Assembly: GCA_963613665.1 (NCBI GenBank)
Contig: CAVEAL010000009.1
Location: 1 to 64,000 of the forward strand
Direction of reading: 5' to 3'
DNA from: F23-B02 sp963613665
GTDB lineage: Bacteria; Bacillota; Clostridia; Oscillospirales; Oscillospiraceae
Length of the DNA: 64,000 bases
The notes beneath the pieces were generated by a model that was not told where the DNA came from, ran no database searches, and was given only the letters and a program-made list of their open reading frames with translations. The position numbers were made by a program, and so were the translations under genes. Position 1 is the first letter of the stretch, and each line of letters starts with the position of its first letter. Positions 63,339 to 64,000 of this stretch are shown here, in pieces.

Positions 63339-63512
63339 TTACTCGTCATCATCAGGCCACGACGAGATCATGTGAATATCGCCGGTGTCCATATCCATCG
63401 CCATGTGATCGCCCATGCGCATCATGAGATCCCCATTGGAGTCCATCGCCATGCTGTCAGAAATGCTCACGGCGAAGTCACCGTCATCGTAGTCGAAAAA
63501 GTGCTTTGACAT
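63339..63512 (-). CDS. Small acidic Met/Asp-rich protein
   Basis: The 57-residue product is very acidic with alternating Met and Asp (FDYDDGDFAVSISDS, then MAMDSNGDLMMRMGDHMAMD, with a second MAMD and TGDIH). The Asp-Gly-Asp turns suggest a repeat of short beta strands. AGAGGTGTACGGT precedes ATG 63512. I do not know the family by name; the function is unknown. It lies 19 bp downstream of the next small gene and is probably co-transcribed with it. Confidence 0.6.
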   Translation of the reverse strand: MSKHFFDYDDGDFAVSISDSMAMDSNGDLMMRMGDHMAMDMDTGDIHMISSWPDDDE

Positions 63513-63530
63513 ACCGTACACCTCTAATTT

Positions 63531-63752
63531 TTAATCATCGTATTCCGGATAGTCCGGTGCCCACAGGGGCATCCAATGTGCTTTGTTTCTGCGGTTTGCA
63601 TTGTGAGTTTTCTGGTGCGTTCTGTGGTTTGGATTCATCTGATTGGCACGATTGTCAGCGTCAGCTCGATATGCCTTGTTATTGGGATTATGCAGATTTG
63701 CCCAGTGATCCAGTTGTTCTTTGGTATGTGTTTTTCCTGATACCTTTCCCAT
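63531..63752 (-). CDS. Small Asn/His-rich basic protein
   Basis: The 73-residue product is rich in Asn, His and Lys (HTKEQLDHWANLHNPNNKAY and NRANQMNPNHRTHQKTHN) and ends in an acidic PDYPEYDD. No domain is recognised; the composition suggests a nucleic-acid- or metal-binding peptide. GGAGGCCAATT precedes ATG 63752, which I chose over an upstream extension that crosses a terminator. Confidence 0.6.
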   Translation of the reverse strand: MGKVSGKTHTKEQLDHWANLHNPNNKAYRADADNRANQMNPNHRTHQKTHNANRRNKAHWMPLWAPDYPEYDD

Positions 63753-63774
63753 AATTGGCCTCCTTTCTGAGCCG

Positions 63775-63808
63775 AAAAAAGTCCACGCACTTTGCTTCGT
63801 GCGTGGAC
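63775..63808 (-). terminator. Minus-strand terminator upstream of the small genes
   Basis: GTCCACGCAC (63781-63790) and GTGCGTGGAC (63799-63808) form a perfect 10-bp stem, with TTTTTT on the minus strand. It lies about 25 bp upstream of the Asn/His-rich gene, so it ends an incoming transcript or attenuates this one. Confidence 0.7.
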
Positions 63809-63853
63809 TGCGATCATCCGGAAGACCGCTTTGCACGCAACAAAACAAAGCCG

Positions 63854-64000
63854 ATGAAAGAACACTTTCTTCGGTTCGATTTTGTGGTGCAAAGCATCGA
63901 AACAACAGGGGGACAACGACAGTCAACCAGCAAACTGCTTTCTCAATTCCATAATGAGAATTTGATTGGAATCGATAGTTTCGAGGATTTACTCATTTGT
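63854..64000 (+). CDS. Possible 5' end of a gene running off the window
   Basis: An open frame of 49 codons starts at ATG 63854 (MKEHFLRFDFVVQSIETTGG) and continues to the window edge. There is no good ribosome site, and the frame is also open upstream of the ATG. The residue pattern looks protein-like, but this could be chance. Confidence 0.3.
   Translation, partial: MKEHFLRFDFVVQSIETTGGQRQSTSKLLSQFHNENLIGIDSFEDLLIC

Overview
The window reads as a GC-rich chromosome segment of a Gram-positive anaerobe, most likely class Clostridia of the Bacillota and probably close to the gut Oscillospiraceae/Ruminococcaceae. This rests on Shine-Dalgarno-led genes, lipoprotein signal peptides, a membrane pyrophosphatase of the K+-dependent type, a 2-hydroxyacyl-CoA dehydratase pair, a TAXI-TRAP transporter and a LysM-glycosidase of the spore-lytic type. 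The placement is inferred from gene content, not from a marker gene.

Positions 1-51,600 are ordinary chromosome. In order they hold: rluD-lspA; a metallo-hydrolase with two lipoproteins; an acyl-CoA synthetase; an MFS transporter with a LOG protein; a YeiH-type exporter; a five-gene minus-strand run (DUF1294, PPC/DUF296, YgiQ radical SAM, metallophosphoesterase-SH3, histidine phosphatase-GNAT); a glycosyltransferase-pyruvyltransferase fusion with a PurN-like protein and a metal chaperone; a PatB aminotransferase; an SDR with a heterodimeric ABC exporter and PlsC; hppA; an M23 hydrolase; a Na/Pi transporter; a TAXI-TRAP uptake system; the aspartate-pathway cluster homoserine dehydrogenase-aspartokinase-ASD; PlsY with a HAD phosphatase; a dehydratase pair facing a GntR regulator; a GH18 enzyme; and pstSCAB-phoU.

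Almost every long gap in this part is filled by a dispersed mosaic repeat of about 200-600 bp. It has inverted ends (TTTTTAGAGGCGCATTGA and its complement), an internal ACGGTTTTT module, and often a near-invariant hairpin built on AAAAAGACAGTGCAGA. Many flanking genes take their stop codon from the first bases of the repeat, and the hairpin looks like a bidirectional terminator.

From about 51.7 kb the character changes. A truncated tRNA-Pro copy with its own promoter is followed by an intact tRNA-Pro(UGG). Then comes a mobile island in which I found no copy of the chromosomal repeat. It carries an AT-rich RES-domain gene, two overlapping tyrosine recombinases, a MOB-type relaxase with a small accessory protein, an oriT-like block of palindromes, small element genes, a helix-turn-helix protein and an excisionase-like protein. 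This looks like an integrative mobilizable element; its right end is not certain.

The most notable content is a divergent two-gene operon in the island (59,283-63,225). It encodes a protein of about 1,026 residues with the DxDGD motif and upstream lysine motif of two-barrel RNA polymerases (the QDE-1/RDR, YonO and crAss-like phage class), translationally coupled to a 289-residue protein that I do not recognise. Its role in the element (transcription, priming, RNA copying or defence) is unknown.
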